DNA of 47,579 nt from Candidatus Aminicenantes bacterium. Lineage in GTDB: Bacteria; Acidobacteriota; Aminicenantia; UBA2199. The notes beneath the pieces were generated by a model. The model made no database searches, was not told the DNA's origin, and saw nothing but the letters and a program-made list of their open reading frames with translations. The DNA lies in NCBI GenBank assembly GCA_026393795.1, contig JAPKZL010000229.1:1-47579 (forward strand), given 5' to 3'. The translations under genes and the position numbers were made by a program. This document shows, piece after piece, positions 1-9,059 of the stretch (position 1 is the stretch's first letter; the number at the start of each line of letters is the position of its first letter).

Positions 1-47
1 ACAACTTCAATAAAATATTTGACTTTTGTCGCAAAAGAAAATACTTT

Positions 48-1217
48 ATGGGCATGATCGATTCCAGGCTGGCACAACCCCCGCTGCAGGGACCGGAGAT
101 CCTGGCCCTGAAGCACTTGTTTGAAAAAAACCACTGGCTGATCCGCATCCGCATGTTTTATCCCGTCTTCATCATGCTCTTTTTTCTGTCCTACAATTTC
201 CTGGCCGGGAGCTCGCTGATCAGCTGGCAAAACGCCCTACTGGTTTTTCTGCTGCCGGTCATCGTCAACCTGCTGTTTTATCTCGATGTCCGCCAGAAGG
301 AAAAATCAACCGAGCGCCAGGTGAGCTACGATCAGTTGCTGTCATCTATCTCTAGGCAGCTCTTCTTCGACCTAGTCGCCATTGCCCTGATCGTTTTTTT
401 TTCCGGCGGCCTGGACAGCCCGATCATCGCCATGTTCATCGTCTACATCATGATCGCCACTTTCCTGACCGACTACCACATGGCCTTCCGCATCACCCTG
501 ACCGTCATCGTTCTCCTGCTGCTGATCACCGTGCTGCAAAAAGGCGAAACTTTTTTCTACAGCCAGCAGATCATGGCCATGCTGACCTTCGACATCATGT
601 TCATTTTCACTTATTTCGTTTCCGGTTACCTTTCGAAAAACCTGCATACCAATGAAGCCCTGCTCAAGGAGCTGCTGAAGCAGACCCAGGAGCTCTCCAT
701 CTCCGACGGCCTGACCGGTTTGTACAACCAGATGCATTTTTTCGAGCTGATCAAAATGGAAACGAAAAAAGCGCAGCGCCACAGCCAGAGCTACGCGCTG
801 ATCATGTTCGACGTCGATTACTTCAAAAATTTCAACGACCATAACGGTCATCAGCGCGGCTCGGAGACCCTGAAGGACATCGGGGCAATCATGAAGAGCA
901 AATTCCGCACCAGCGACCTGCTGGCCAAGTACGGCGGCGACGAGTTCGTCATCATCCTGCCCCATACCGACAAGGTCGGCGCTTACCTGGCCGCCGAGAG
1001 GCTGCGGGAAAGCGTTGAAAAGCACGTGTTCCCCGGCGCCGAATTCCAGCCGCAGAAAAAGCTCACCATCTCCCTTGGCCTGGCCGCTTTCCCGGAACAT
1101 GGGCTGAACGAGGAGGAAATATTGAACCGCGCCGACAAGGCATTGTACTTCGCCAAGGAATCGGGACGCAACCGCACCGTCATTTACAATGAAAACATAG
1201 GAAAAGAACTTGAATAA
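48..1217 (+). CDS. Membrane-bound diguanylate cyclase (GGDEF domain)
   Basis: Predicted to make cyclic di-GMP from two GTP at the inner membrane. The N-terminal half (about residues 35-205) has some five or six hydrophobic segments and no recognisable named sensor domain. The C-terminal GGDEF domain starts near residue 218 with the usual DGLTGLYN signature. The GGDEF active-site loop is at residues 296-300, intact and preceded by KY. An RTSD at 287-290, exactly five residues before GGDEF, matches the RxxD inhibitory site, so product feedback is likely. No EAL domain is present. The ATG at 48 is used because the reading frame has little room upstream. It is followed closely by malQ on the same strand, which may be cotranscribed. 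Confidence 0.93.
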   Translation: MGMIDSRLAQPPLQGPEILALKHLFEKNHWLIRIRMFYPVFIMLFFLSYNFLAGSSLISWQNALLVFLLPVIVNLLFYLDVRQKEKSTERQVSYDQLLSSISRQLFFDLVAIALIVFFSGGLDSPIIAMFIVYIMIATFLTDYHMAFRITLTVIVLLLLITVLQKGETFFYSQQIMAMLTFDIMFIFTYFVSGYLSKNLHTNEALLKELLKQTQELSISDGLTGLYNQMHFFELIKMETKKAQRHSQSYALIMFDVDYFKNFNDHNGHQRGSETLKDIGAIMKSKFRTSDLLAKYGGDEFVIILPHTDKVGAYLAAERLRESVEKHVFPGAEFQPQKKLTISLGLAAFPEHGLNEEEILNRADKALYFAKESGRNRTVIYNENIGKELE

Positions 1218-1269
1218 GGAAACGGTTTCGCCGGCCGAAGGCGCGGTAAAGAAAAACAAGGGAACCCCC

Positions 1270-2811
1270 ATGGAAAGAGCCAGCGGCGTGCTGCTGCATA
1301 TCACCTCCCTGCACGGGAAATACGGTTGCGGCACCCTCGGCCGCGAGGCGGCCGCCTTCAGCGATTTTCTGGCGGCCAGCGGCCAGTCCTATTGGCAGGT
1401 CCTGCCATTGGCGCCGGTGTGCGCCCATTGGAATTTTTCTCCATACTCTTCACCCTCGGCCCTGGCCGGCAATGAACTGCTGATCGATCCGGAAAAAATG
1501 CACGACCGGGGCTGGCTCAGCGCCGAACAATTGCGCGAGAGCGAAGAGGGCCAAAACAGCGACTTCGCAGACCTGGATAAAACCGTCGGGCAAAAAGCGT
1601 CCCTGCTGGCGAAAGCGGCCGCTCAGTTTCATGAACGGCGCGACGCCGGCGAGAAAAGCGCCTTCGAGGGTTTTTGCTTTGACCAGCGCCACTGGCTGGA
1701 CGACTATTGCCTGTTTCGGGCCCTGGCCGACCATTTCAACACCATGCAGTGGCCGGCCTGGCCCGAAGCGATCGCACGCCGCCAGCCGGCGGCCATGGAA
1801 AGCTGGCGGAAAAAGCTGGCCGCAGCCATCCGTTTCCGGCAGTTCGAGCAGTACGTTTTCTTCCAGCAATGGCTGGAAATGAAGGAATATGCCAACCGGC
1901 GCGGGGTGCGCATCATCGGCGACATTCCTTTCTACGTCAATTTCGAGAGCGCCGACGCCTGGTCCCATCCCGAAATATTCACGCTGGACAGAAACAGCGG
2001 CCTGCCCGCAGCCGTGGCCGGCGTCCCTCCCGATTATTTCAGCCCGACCGGCCAACGCTGGGGCAATCCCCTCTATCACTGGCAGGAGGGAGGAAGGCTC
2101 CATGCCCCGACCATGGAGTGGTGGACCGCCCGCGTCGGCCACCTGCTGCGGCTGGTCGACGTCTTGCGCATCGACCATTTTCGCGGCTTCGACACCTACT
2201 GGGCGATCCCGGCCGGCGAGCCGACCGCGGTCAGGGGCCAATGGCTGCCGGGACCGGGCCGGGCATTCTTCGACCGCCTGCAACAAAACCTCGGCCGGCT
2301 GCCCCTGGTCGCCGAGGACCTGGGCGAGCTTACCCCGGGGGTGGAAGCCCTGCGCGACGGCCTGGGGTTCCCGGGCATGAAGATACTGCAGTTCGCCTTT
2401 GACGGCCGGAGCGACAACCCCTATTTGCCGCATAATTTCGCCAGCAACAACTGCCTGGTCTACACCGGGACCCATGACAACAACACCAGCAACGGCTGGT
2501 TTTACGGCCAGGAAACCAGCCCGCAGACCAAGCAGTATGTGCTGGATTACCTGGGCTTGGCGCACCGCGATGAATTTCACTGGCAGTTCATTCGCCTGGC
2601 CATGCAATCGATCGCCGGCTTGGCGATTTTCCCGGCCCAGGACGTTCTCGGTTACGACGGGCGCTTCCGCATGAACACCCCCGGCCAGGGGGCCGGCAAC
2701 TGGAGCTGGAAATTGACGCCGGGAGCATTGGCCCCCGAAATCGGCCAGCGCCTGCGCCGGTTGACCACCCTTTACAACCGCCTGCCCGTTAACCGGGAAC
2801 TTGTCCTATAA
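1270..2811 (+). CDS. malQ: 4-alpha-glucanotransferase (amylomaltase, GH77)
   Basis: Disproportionating enzyme that transfers alpha-1,4-glucan segments during maltodextrin or glycogen metabolism in the cytoplasm. The 513-residue length is normal for GH77. Family motifs are clear: GDIPFYV near 217, RIDHFRGF near 300 with nucleophile Asp302, AEDLG with acid/base Glu349, and THDNN with Asp403. The ATG at 1270 is chosen because AAGGGA lies 7 bases upstream and the protein then begins MERASGVLLH, the usual family start. An in-frame TTG at 1210 would add 20 residues unlike the family and overlap the cyclase gene. No other glycogen genes are adjacent. Confidence 0.96.
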   Translation: MERASGVLLHITSLHGKYGCGTLGREAAAFSDFLAASGQSYWQVLPLAPVCAHWNFSPYSSPSALAGNELLIDPEKMHDRGWLSAEQLRESEEGQNSDFADLDKTVGQKASLLAKAAAQFHERRDAGEKSAFEGFCFDQRHWLDDYCLFRALADHFNTMQWPAWPEAIARRQPAAMESWRKKLAAAIRFRQFEQYVFFQQWLEMKEYANRRGVRIIGDIPFYVNFESADAWSHPEIFTLDRNSGLPAAVAGVPPDYFSPTGQRWGNPLYHWQEGGRLHAPTMEWWTARVGHLLRLVDVLRIDHFRGFDTYWAIPAGEPTAVRGQWLPGPGRAFFDRLQQNLGRLPLVAEDLGELTPGVEALRDGLGFPGMKILQFAFDGRSDNPYLPHNFASNNCLVYTGTHDNNTSNGWFYGQETSPQTKQYVLDYLGLAHRDEFHWQFIRLAMQSIAGLAIFPAQDVLGYDGRFRMNTPGQGAGNWSWKLTPGALAPEIGQRLRRLTTLYNRLPVNRELVL

Positions 2812-2812
2812 T

Positions 2813-2842
2813 TTGCGTTTTTGCCGGCAAGTGTCATAAAAT
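2813..2842 (+). promoter_or_regulatory. Possible sigma-70 promoter for the FecR-domain gene
   Basis: TTGCGT at 2813-2818 and TAAAAT at 2837-2842 are separated by 18 bases, in the short gap between malQ and the secreted protein that starts at 2905. Judged by eye only. Confidence 0.35.
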
Positions 2843-2904
2843 CAGGACAAAATTTACAAAAAAAGTTGGCAAGGGACTTGCATTCAGAAGAACAGGAGGT
2901 CAAC

Positions 2905-5070
2905 ATGAAAAAGATAATAGTTGCCATTGCATGCCTGATGATATTGGCCGGGATCTCGTGGGCCGATGATGTTGAAAACGCCGGAAATGAGGCCAAGTAT
3001 TACGACAACGCCAAGGTCGTCCGCATCAAGAATATAGAGGGCGAAGGTTTCGTCCAACGCTCCTACGACGAAGGCTCTGAGGAAGCGACCCCCAACCTGC
3101 CCGTGTTTGAAAAAGACACCGTCGGCACCACCGCTGGCCGGTTGGGAATTTACCTGGGCCGCTTGAACTACCTGCGCCTGGACACGGACACCACGGTTCA
3201 ACTGCTGGGCGTCCCGCAGCTGCGCCGGACCGATCTGATCGCCCGCGTCGAAAAAGGCGCCATCTACCTCGACATCGAGAACCTGGACAACGAAAAGGGC
3301 ATCGAGATACAAACCCCCGATTGCGGCATTTTCCTCCTGGACAAGGGCATCTACCGGATCAATGTCGATGAAAATTCGCTGACCGAGGTCTTCGTCATCG
3401 AGGGAATCGCCGAAGTCGCCGGCCAGGCCGGCAGCCGCAACGTGCGCGAAAACCAGAAAATCGTCATGGCGCGAGGCCAGATCGAGGAAAGACCGTATTA
3501 CTTTTACGCCTCGGAAAAAGACGATTTTGACCGCTGGAACGAAAACCAGAACCGCGAACAGGGGTATGCCCGCTACGGTACCTCCCGCTACCTGCAGAGC
3601 GGCTACGAGGACTATGAATACGAAATGTCCCGCTCCGGACACTGGACTTTCATGCCCGAGTTCAACAGCTATGTCTGGGCCCCGTACTACAGCAACGCCG
3701 ACTGGATGCCTTATGGCAACGGCCGCTGGGTCTATAATCCCTTTTACGGGTATGTCTGGGCCTCCTATGACCCGTGTGGCTGGTTCACCCACCACTACGG
3801 ACGCTGGCACTGGAGCTATGGCGGCGGCTGGTACTGGATCCCTTCCTACCACTGGTCGCCAGCCTGGGTCTCCTGGTTCTGGGATGACGATTACTACGGT
3901 TGGTGCCCGCTGAGCTGGTGGGACCGGCCCGTGATCATCATGAACAACCGCTGGGATCGCAATTACAATTTCCACCACGGCATCCCCTACTACTCCCGTT
4001 CCACCATCATCATCCGTAAAAACCAACTCACGGCCGTTAACGCCGCGCAGGCGGCTCTGCGCAAGGAAAGCTTTGGGCCGACAAGCTCCAGGTTCATCGC
4101 TTACCACGGAGCCGCCCCCAGCGAACGCCCGACCGTCGCCCAGGTCTCGGTCATCAACGCCCGCGGCAGGACCGTGGCCTACAAGCAGAACGGTATCATC
4201 TCCAAGGAAAAATACAGGATCAGCAACGAAGCGGCCGAGGCTGGGAAATCCACCGTGTATCGCTACAACAATTCCGGTAACGACGGCAGCCCGTACTCCC
4301 CGCGCGTCTACCGCAAAAAAGATGAAGAAAAAGGCTCAAGAACCTATGGCGGCGGCTATTCGAGTTCCACCAAAACCAGCCATGAATCGACCAACAGCAC
4401 CAGCAGCAGTGGCGAAAAGGCGCGGTCCAAGGAGTCGAAGCGCGACGATTCCTCGAGTTCCTCCCAGTCGTCATCTTCGGATAGCTCGGCCAGAGCGCGC
4501 GGCCAGACGACGACCTCCAGCCAATCCTCGTCGTCCACCGAGAGCGAAGCCAGGGAAGCCAAGAAGAAAAAGGACGAAGCTGCCTACATGGCGCTGCTGC
4601 GCAGCGAGAATACCGCCGGGTATAAAAGCCACGCCACCGGCATCGCCAGCAATTCGAATCCGTATGACGCCGGCGTCGGCGCTGCGAACCGTCCTGCTTA
4701 CCGCGCCTATGAATCCCGGACCGCCAGCGCCGGCAGCGCGGCCGGCGACTTCACCGCGGAAAGGAGATCGACCCGCTATGCCGGATCCAGCACGGCCAAC
4801 GCGGCCGCTTCCGGATATCGGTCGAACAGTTATTCCTATCAATCCGGGTATGCCTCTGAAAGCTTGGCAAGAGCCAGAAGCTCGAGCCAAGGCAGCGGAA
4901 GCGGCAGCAGCGGCCGCGGCCGCGCCTATGGCTTCGCCGGCAGTTCTTCCGCCAGTTCCAGTCATTCTTCCCATGCCTCGGTCTCGTCCTCGACCCGTTC
5001 CTGGGGCGGGTCGTCGTCTAGCTCGTCGCACTCAAGCTCGGGCTCGACGTCCAGGGCCAAAAAACGGTAG
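2905..5070 (+). CDS. Secreted FecR-domain protein with aromatic YVW repeats and Ser-rich tail
   Basis: A 721-residue exported protein. The ATG at 2905 follows a strong AGGAGG with 6-base spacing and opens a signal peptide (MKKIIVAIACLMILAGISWA). Next comes a FecR-like beta domain (about residues 30-190), and then a region near 245-350 dense in Trp and Tyr, with repeated YVWxP / GRWxY / GYVWASYDP units as in DUF6600-type FecR proteins. The last 250 or so residues are Ser/Ala/Gly/Arg-rich and low in complexity, probably disordered. No membrane segment follows the signal peptide, so it is probably periplasmic or surface-exposed. FecR domains elsewhere sense or scaffold at the envelope. No sigma factor is adjacent, so a signalling role is not supported here. 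Function unknown. Confidence 0.8.
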   Translation: MKKIIVAIACLMILAGISWADDVENAGNEAKYYDNAKVVRIKNIEGEGFVQRSYDEGSEEATPNLPVFEKDTVGTTAGRLGIYLGRLNYLRLDTDTTVQLLGVPQLRRTDLIARVEKGAIYLDIENLDNEKGIEIQTPDCGIFLLDKGIYRINVDENSLTEVFVIEGIAEVAGQAGSRNVRENQKIVMARGQIEERPYYFYASEKDDFDRWNENQNREQGYARYGTSRYLQSGYEDYEYEMSRSGHWTFMPEFNSYVWAPYYSNADWMPYGNGRWVYNPFYGYVWASYDPCGWFTHHYGRWHWSYGGGWYWIPSYHWSPAWVSWFWDDDYYGWCPLSWWDRPVIIMNNRWDRNYNFHHGIPYYSRSTIIIRKNQLTAVNAAQAALRKESFGPTSSRFIAYHGAAPSERPTVAQVSVINARGRTVAYKQNGIISKEKYRISNEAAEAGKSTVYRYNNSGNDGSPYSPRVYRKKDEEKGSRTYGGGYSSSTKTSHESTNSTSSSGEKARSKESKRDDSSSSSQSSSSDSSARARGQTTTSSQSSSSTESEAREAKKKKDEAAYMALLRSENTAGYKSHATGIASNSNPYDAGVGAANRPAYRAYESRTASAGSAAGDFTAERRSTRYAGSSTANAAASGYRSNSYSYQSGYASESLARARSSSQGSGSGSSGRGRAYGFAGSSSASSSHSSHASVSSSTRSWGGSSSSSSHSSSGSTSRAKKR

Positions 5071-5093
5071 CCGATAACCGCCGGCAATCTGAA

Positions 5094-5141
5094 CCGGCTT
5101 GCCGATTCCCCTGAGAAGGCAGGCCGGGGTCCTATTTTTTT
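5094..5141 (+). terminator. Probable rho-independent terminator
   Basis: CCGGCTTGCC at 5094-5103 can pair with GGCAGGCCGG at 5118-5127 (one mismatch, 14-base loop), and a T-rich run ends near 5141. It lies 24 bases after the stop of the FecR-domain gene. The hairpin-to-T-run distance is slightly long. Confidence 0.45.
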
Positions 5142-5173
5142 CATGCCCATGACTTTCATTGCTTCTCGCCTTC

Positions 5174-5182
5174 TGCTATAAT
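5174..5182 (+). promoter_or_regulatory. Extended -10 promoter upstream of transaldolase
   Basis: TG at 5174-5175 followed by one base and a perfect TATAAT at 5177-5182, 25 bases before the ATG at 5207. There is no good -35 hexamer, which is compatible with an extended -10 promoter. Confidence 0.5.
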
Positions 5183-5206
5183 GAAAGAGACCATTGGAGA
5201 AACGGC

Positions 5207-5674
5207 ATGAAAATATTTTTGGACACGGCCAACATCGCTGAAATCAAGAAAGGGATCGAGTACGGCGTCATCGACGGCGTCACCACCAATCCCAGCCTGA
5301 TCGCCAAGGAGAAGCGCGAATTCATCCCCCTGATCAAGGAGATCACTGCCATCATTTCCGGCCCCGTTTCCGTGGAAGTCACGGCATCCGCGGTGAAGGA
5401 GATGATCGCCCAAGCCGAAGAGTACGCGGCCATCGCCGCCAACGTGGTCATCAAGGTGCCGGTCAACCTCGAGGGGCTGCAGGTGGTCAAAACCCTGGCC
5501 GGACGCGGCATCAAGACCAACGTCACCCTTATTTTTTCCGTCTCCCAGGCGCTGCTGGCGGCCAAGGCCGGAGCAACCTACGTCTCCCCCTTTGTCGGTC
5601 GCGTCGACGACATTTCCGGCGACGGCATGGAACTGGTCGAGGATATTCTCTTCGGTTTTTTTTTATACTTTTAA
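5207..5674 (+). pseudogene. Transaldolase / fructose-6-phosphate aldolase family, 3'-truncated
   Basis: Begins as a typical small TalC/Fsa-type transaldolase: [13 protein letters not shown], the TTNPSL loop, the KVPV segment with the Schiff-base lysine, TLIFS, and SPFVGR with the following DD. About 145 residues match the family well. At GMELVEDI (genomic about 5647) similarity stops and the frame reads eight foreign hydrophobic residues to a TAA at 5672-5674. Family members are about 215 residues, so roughly 65 C-terminal residues are missing. The foreign bases are the membrane-anchor coding sequence of the next gene in another frame. The deletion therefore also removed the tamB start. The catalytic lysine is kept but the barrel is incomplete, so the product is probably inactive. 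Confidence 0.85.
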
Positions 5675-5787
5675 GCTGCACCGGACTTTTCTACGCTGCG
5701 AAATTTTATGTCTTTCGCAGCATCGTCGCCAACAGCCAGCATAGGATCCAGTTCAGCGACCTGAAGCTTTCCCTCTTCCCCCTGGGC

Positions 5788-8700
5788 TTGGAAATCACGA
5801 ACATCAAAGACCTTCCCATCCAGAATGAAAATTTGATCTCGTTCGCCAACGTGACCCTCACCATGCCCTTCACCTCTCTTTTCAGCAGAAAGAAATCGGT
5901 CAATATCGCCATTGAAAAGCCGGTTCTTTTGCTCAATGAAAACCTGCTGAAAATTGACCCGGGCAGCGGCACATTCGCATCCGGATTCATCGTCAAGCAC
6001 ATCGATCTCCTCCATGGCGAAATCCGCTTCAAGAACGGAGAAACCTCCCTGCAACTGCTCGATTTCAATTTACATTCGGGCCCGTTGGCCGATGGCCTGG
6101 CTTTCAAGCTCGATTCGCCCCATTTGAAGATCATCTTTCCCCTCAACGACGAACCGCTCACTCTGGAAGGGAACCTGGACGGTGAAATCCGCCAGCAGGG
6201 CGGCATCTGGAAGATCAGCCGGTTGCAGTGGCAGACCCGGGATATCCACTTCAACATCAACGGCCGCATCTTGGCGGACGGGTCATTCTATCTGAATACC
6301 TCCGCCCAGGGCGATCCCGAAAATATCCTGCGTCCGCTCCTGGATGATCTTACCGTCAAGGGGTTGACCTACGCCAACGCCCAAATCGTCAAAAACGCCA
6401 GGAACCGGATCCAAATAAAGGCCGATTTCACTTCGCCCACCTGTGTAATGAAGGAAAGCCTTTGCTCCAAACTGGCGGGGAATATGACCTGGAACGACCA
6501 GAGCAGCGATCTCGCTCTCGAAGCCACCTTCGACACACCGCTGAGCCGGGGCTGGGTGCAGGTCACCAGCAAGCACGGAGAGACCGACGTCGCCATCCAT
6601 GACATCCCGGCCGCCTACCTGGCCAACGTCCTGGACATCGGCACGGATGCCCCGCTTTCCGGAATCGTCCGCCGCAGCGCCATCACCATTACCCAGGACT
6701 TCATCACCGGCAAAGTCGACCTAGATGCCTCCCCGGCCCGGCCGTTGACCCTGCCCTTCGTGGTTAGGGGGACCATCGATTTCCAGCGCGATAAACAAAA
6801 AAAACAGATCACTTTTTCGGGTCGGGAACTGCAATTGAATCTCGGCCAGCTCGATATCAGCGGCCAGATCGATTCCCAACAGCACACCCTGGACATGAAG
6901 ATCAACGCCGTTTTGAAGAACATGGAGAATGTCGCGGCCTACTCGGCTTTTTATCTGGATTTCAACCTGCTGCCCTGGAAGCTGAGCCAGGGGCAAGGCA
7001 ACTTCTTCCTGGAAATCACCAACCGGCCGGGCAACAAGCAGAGCCGGAGCCATTTCATCGCCCGCGATTTCCTGGCCAACCAGCAGGCCATCGAAGCGCT
7101 GCAGGGTGACGTCCAAGTCAATCAGGGCCACGCCCTGGGCGATTTCACTATCTCGGCTCCCGACCTGAAGGCGCTGGCGAAACTGGAAATCGTCGATCAC
7201 AACTCCACCATCCATTTCCAGAATGTCCGCGGCGACGGCGGGAAAATCTTGAAAATATTGAATCAACATCTGGCGCTGCACGGCGAAATCACAGGCGCCT
7301 TCACTTACCAGAAGCGCCACAACCCCGAAAGGTCTTTGGTGCAGGGCGCGTTCCAGGCACCCCGGTTGGAATTTCTGGGCCTTCCGCTCGACCAGGTCAG
7401 CAGCGACCTAAGTTCCGACCTGAACGGCGTCGCCCTGAGCAGGCTGAGCTTCGGCTGCAAGAGGGGGACCGTTCGCGATGCCGCCGCAGCCATTGATTAC
7501 GAGCAGAAAAAATTCGCCATCAACGGCCGCATCGAAGGCATCGACGTCAGTCAGATTAGCAACAAACTCAACGGCCTGGCCGATATCGAGGTCAATGGCC
7601 GCGGCGAATTCCTGCACGACCCGCTGGCAATCACCTGGCGCTCGGCCAGGCTCAGCACGTCACCGGGCCACGAATTTTCCGCCAGCGGCAACGCCAGCGT
7701 GCGGACCGATTTTAGCAATTTTATTGCCAGCGGCAGCGGTGCGTTGCTCAATCCGGCCGGGACGTCGCCGCTGACGTTTGACCTCAGCCGCCAGGACTCC
7801 CACCTGACCGGCCAGTTCAACCTGAACCTCATCGACCTCAACCTGCTGATTCCCTGGAAGAACAACTCCGGTTCCATGCGCCTGCTCGGGCAAATTTATT
7901 CCAACGACAGGGGAAGGCTGCGCAGCCGCGGCGTGGCCGTGTTCTCCGGCCAGACGCTCTCGCTGCCCAATTTCTCCCATTCCCTGGACAACTTTCAAGC
8001 CACCCTAACTTTTGATGGCATGAAATTCAACCTGCAGTCCCTGAGCGGGGAAATGGGCGGCGGCCGGGTCGATGGCAACGGACACCTGGAGATCGATCAC
8101 GGCCAGCTGCAGGGCCTGACCTTCAACCTGCAGGGCAAAAGCATGCGCCTTTATCCCCTGGACCGCATATCCTGCGAGCTGAACGCCGACCTGACCCTGA
8201 GATATCTGGCGAAAAAATTGTTCCTTTCCGGGACGCTGGGGTTCCTCTCGGCGAACTGGCAACGGGAGATCGATGAGCCGCTCGCTTTCGGCACGCGGGC
8301 GGAATTATCGACGACCGGATCCAGGCTGCGCGAGATGCTGCAGCTGGACATCACCATGAACGGCGACAATATCCAGATCAACAACTCCATTGGCCGCATC
8401 AACGGCAAGCTCAAGCTCAAGTTGACCGGCACGGCCGCTTTCCCCGTCCTGATCGGCACCTACGAGGGCAACCAGGGCGAGATCCATTTTTCCGACCGCT
8501 CCTTCAACCTGCTCAAGGCCAAGCTGGTATTCAACAACAGCCTGCGCATCGATCCGCTGGTCACCATCGAGTCGGAAACCTTCATCCAGAATTACCGCAT
8601 CCGCTTCGACATCAAGGGGGCCGCGTCCAGCGCCAAGCCCGAATTGGTCTCCTCGCCGCCCCTGCCGCCGCAGGATATCCTGGCCCTGGTCTCCCTGGGA

Positions 8701-9054
8701 GAGGCTTTCCAGCGATCGGGGTCGCAGGAGATCAGTTCGCAACTGGGCAGCACCGCCCTGCTCACCACCGAGCTGGCCAAGGAAATAAAAAACCGGGCCA
8801 ACCGTCTGTTGGGGATCAACCTGCTGCGCATCGACCCCATGCTCAAGAGCCAGTCCGCTTACGACACGTCGCGTTTGACCATCGGCACCTCGATCACTAA
8901 AAACCTGGTTATCGTCTATTCGACCAACCTGTCCACCACCCGGCAGGAAATTTATTACCTGCAATACCAGCTGTCCCCGGCCGTTTCGCTGATCTACATG
9001 AAAAATGAGGAGGGCCGCTACAGCATCGACCTGCGCGTGCGCAAGAGGCGCTAA
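5788..9054 (+). CDS. tamB: TamB-like translocation/assembly protein (AsmA-like, DUF490), 5' end damaged
   Basis: A giant beta-rich periplasmic protein of the TamB/AsmA group, which bridges inner and outer membranes and works with a TamA/BamA-type barrel in outer-membrane assembly or lipid transport. The C-terminal TamB domain is clear (about residues 780-1088), including PPLPPQDILALVSLGEA and the final strands ending in RVRKRR. The first start in frame is TTG at 5788. Upstream bases in the same frame (5653-5787) still encode an unmistakable N-terminal membrane anchor (FFFILL... through SLFPLG) that has no start codon. The true start was lost at the junction with the truncated transaldolase. 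As drawn, the protein lacks its anchor. It is followed after 5 bases by the tamA-like gene. Confidence 0.85.
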   Translation: MEITNIKDLPIQNENLISFANVTLTMPFTSLFSRKKSVNIAIEKPVLLLNENLLKIDPGSGTFASGFIVKHIDLLHGEIRFKNGETSLQLLDFNLHSGPLADGLAFKLDSPHLKIIFPLNDEPLTLEGNLDGEIRQQGGIWKISRLQWQTRDIHFNINGRILADGSFYLNTSAQGDPENILRPLLDDLTVKGLTYANAQIVKNARNRIQIKADFTSPTCVMKESLCSKLAGNMTWNDQSSDLALEATFDTPLSRGWVQVTSKHGETDVAIHDIPAAYLANVLDIGTDAPLSGIVRRSAITITQDFITGKVDLDASPARPLTLPFVVRGTIDFQRDKQKKQITFSGRELQLNLGQLDISGQIDSQQHTLDMKINAVLKNMENVAAYSAFYLDFNLLPWKLSQGQGNFFLEITNRPGNKQSRSHFIARDFLANQQAIEALQGDVQVNQGHALGDFTISAPDLKALAKLEIVDHNSTIHFQNVRGDGGKILKILNQHLALHGEITGAFTYQKRHNPERSLVQGAFQAPRLEFLGLPLDQVSSDLSSDLNGVALSRLSFGCKRGTVRDAAAAIDYEQKKFAINGRIEGIDVSQISNKLNGLADIEVNGRGEFLHDPLAITWRSARLSTSPGHEFSASGNASVRTDFSNFIASGSGALLNPAGTSPLTFDLSRQDSHLTGQFNLNLIDLNLLIPWKNNSGSMRLLGQIYSNDRGRLRSRGVAVFSGQTLSLPNFSHSLDNFQATLTFDGMKFNLQSLSGEMGGGRVDGNGHLEIDHGQLQGLTFNLQGKSMRLYPLDRISCELNADLTLRYLAKKLFLSGTLGFLSANWQREIDEPLAFGTRAELSTTGSRLREMLQLDITMNGDNIQINNSIGRINGKLKLKLTGTAAFPVLIGTYEGNQGEIHFSDRSFNLLKAKLVFNNSLRIDPLVTIESETFIQNYRIRFDIKGAASSAKPELVSSPPLPPQDILALVSLGEAFQRSGSQEISSQLGSTALLTTELAKEIKNRANRLLGINLLRIDPMLKSQSAYDTSRLTIGTSITKNLVIVYSTNLSTTRQEIYYLQYQLSPAVSLIYMKNEEGRYSIDLRVRKRR

Positions 9055-9059
9055 AGAAC

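Noticed and set aside
1-47. Partial gene at the left edge
   Set aside because: The 47 AT-rich bases show no coding or regulatory signal I can support.
1210-1269. TTG start for malQ overlapping the diguanylate cyclase stop
   Set aside because: The ATG at 1270 has a ribosome site and gives the family's conserved N-terminus.
4340-5060. Possible tandem DNA repeat in the Ser-rich region
   Set aside because: Ser and Gly codons are used irregularly; amino-acid bias rather than a repeated DNA unit.
4073-5077. Pro/Arg/Ala-rich frame overlapping the Ser-rich tail of the FecR-domain gene
   Set aside because: Alternative reading of a low-complexity coding region with no independent start signal.
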